Both the position numbers and the translations under genes were made by a program. This document shows positions 63,953 through 64,000 of a stretch of DNA of 64,000 bases, piece after piece. The DNA comes from Gemmatimonadota bacterium (GTDB lineage: Bacteria > Gemmatimonadota > Gemmatimonadetes > Gemmatimonadales > Gemmatimonadaceae): assembly GCA_016704465.1 (NCBI GenBank), contig JADJAD010000017.1:102125-166124 (forward strand), given 5' to 3'. The first letter of the stretch is position 1, and every line of letters begins with the position of its first letter. The notes below the pieces were generated by a model. That model was not told where the DNA came from. It searched no databases and was given only the letters and a program-made list of their open reading frames with translations.

Positions 63953-64000
63953 ATGAACGCCCCCATCGGAGATGCTGCAGATTGCGTTAAGGGGATTCTC
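63953..64000 (+). CDS. Start of a further gene at window edge, possible next Zorya gene
   Basis: ATG at 63953 opens a frame (MNAPIGDAADCVKGIL) that runs off the window, 57 bp after zorB on the same strand. Zorya operons continue with zorC-zorD (type I), zorE (type II) or zorF-zorG (type III). Sixteen codons are too few to choose. Confidence 0.4.
   Translation, partial: MNAPIGDAADCVKGIL

Overview
The window is high-G+C DNA and most likely comes from a member of the Gemmatimonadota. This is an inference, not a proof. It rests on a Sec-type (clade II) nitrous-oxide reductase cluster, a PEP-CTERM protein, many secreted amidohydrolase/peptidase genes, and an ECF sigma factor beside a TPR protein kinase. 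No rRNA or tRNA gene was found.

Layout. 1-5.7 kb: secreted S41 peptidase, MetX-like hydrolase, glycosyltransferase, and a cystathionine-synthase-family gene divergent from an Lrp/AsnC regulator. 7-14.7 kb: an NsrR-like NO sensor divergent from nosZ-nosB-nosL-nosD-nosF-nosY and a cytochrome c lipoprotein, a complete N2O-respiration module. 14.8-25 kb: DDAH-like hydrolase, PEP-CTERM protein, argJ, thioredoxin-like protein, lipoproteins, amidase and M20 peptidase. 25.7-33.3 kb: a Cus-type heavy-metal efflux operon led by a small His/Cys-rich secreted protein and followed by a di-haem cytochrome. 33.5-39.2 kb: a large cell-surface lipoprotein and an ECF sigma/kinase pair. 39.4-42.1 kb: a radical SAM/SPASM enzyme, a 113-residue peptide with three 18-residue Cys/Lys-Tyr-Ile repeats, and a divergent Stf0-type sulfotransferase. 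This is a candidate undescribed RiPP (ribosomally made, post-translationally modified peptide) locus and the most novel item here. 42-56 kb: SARP-like regulator, outer-membrane protein, metzincin protease, SGNH protein and a pair of amidohydrolase-family proteins. 56.6-61 kb: a mobile-element island with an intact IS3-family element, a decayed relative of it, and an IS481-family element inserted into that relative with a CCTAGG target duplication. 61.2-64 kb: zorA and zorB of a Zorya-type anti-phage system, both heavily disrupted, and the start of a further gene at the window edge.

Caution on sequence quality. At least ten otherwise intact genes carry one single-base indel, often in a homopolymer run. 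Before 56 kb these look more like assembly errors than real pseudogenes. The density of lesions is much higher in the IS/Zorya segment, so real decay or poor local coverage is possible there.

Recurring small-scale features are 7- to 13-bp tandem repeats just upstream of several genes, several near-perfect operator-like palindromes, and an over-frequent octamer, CGTTAGGC, lying almost always in the transcribed sense.
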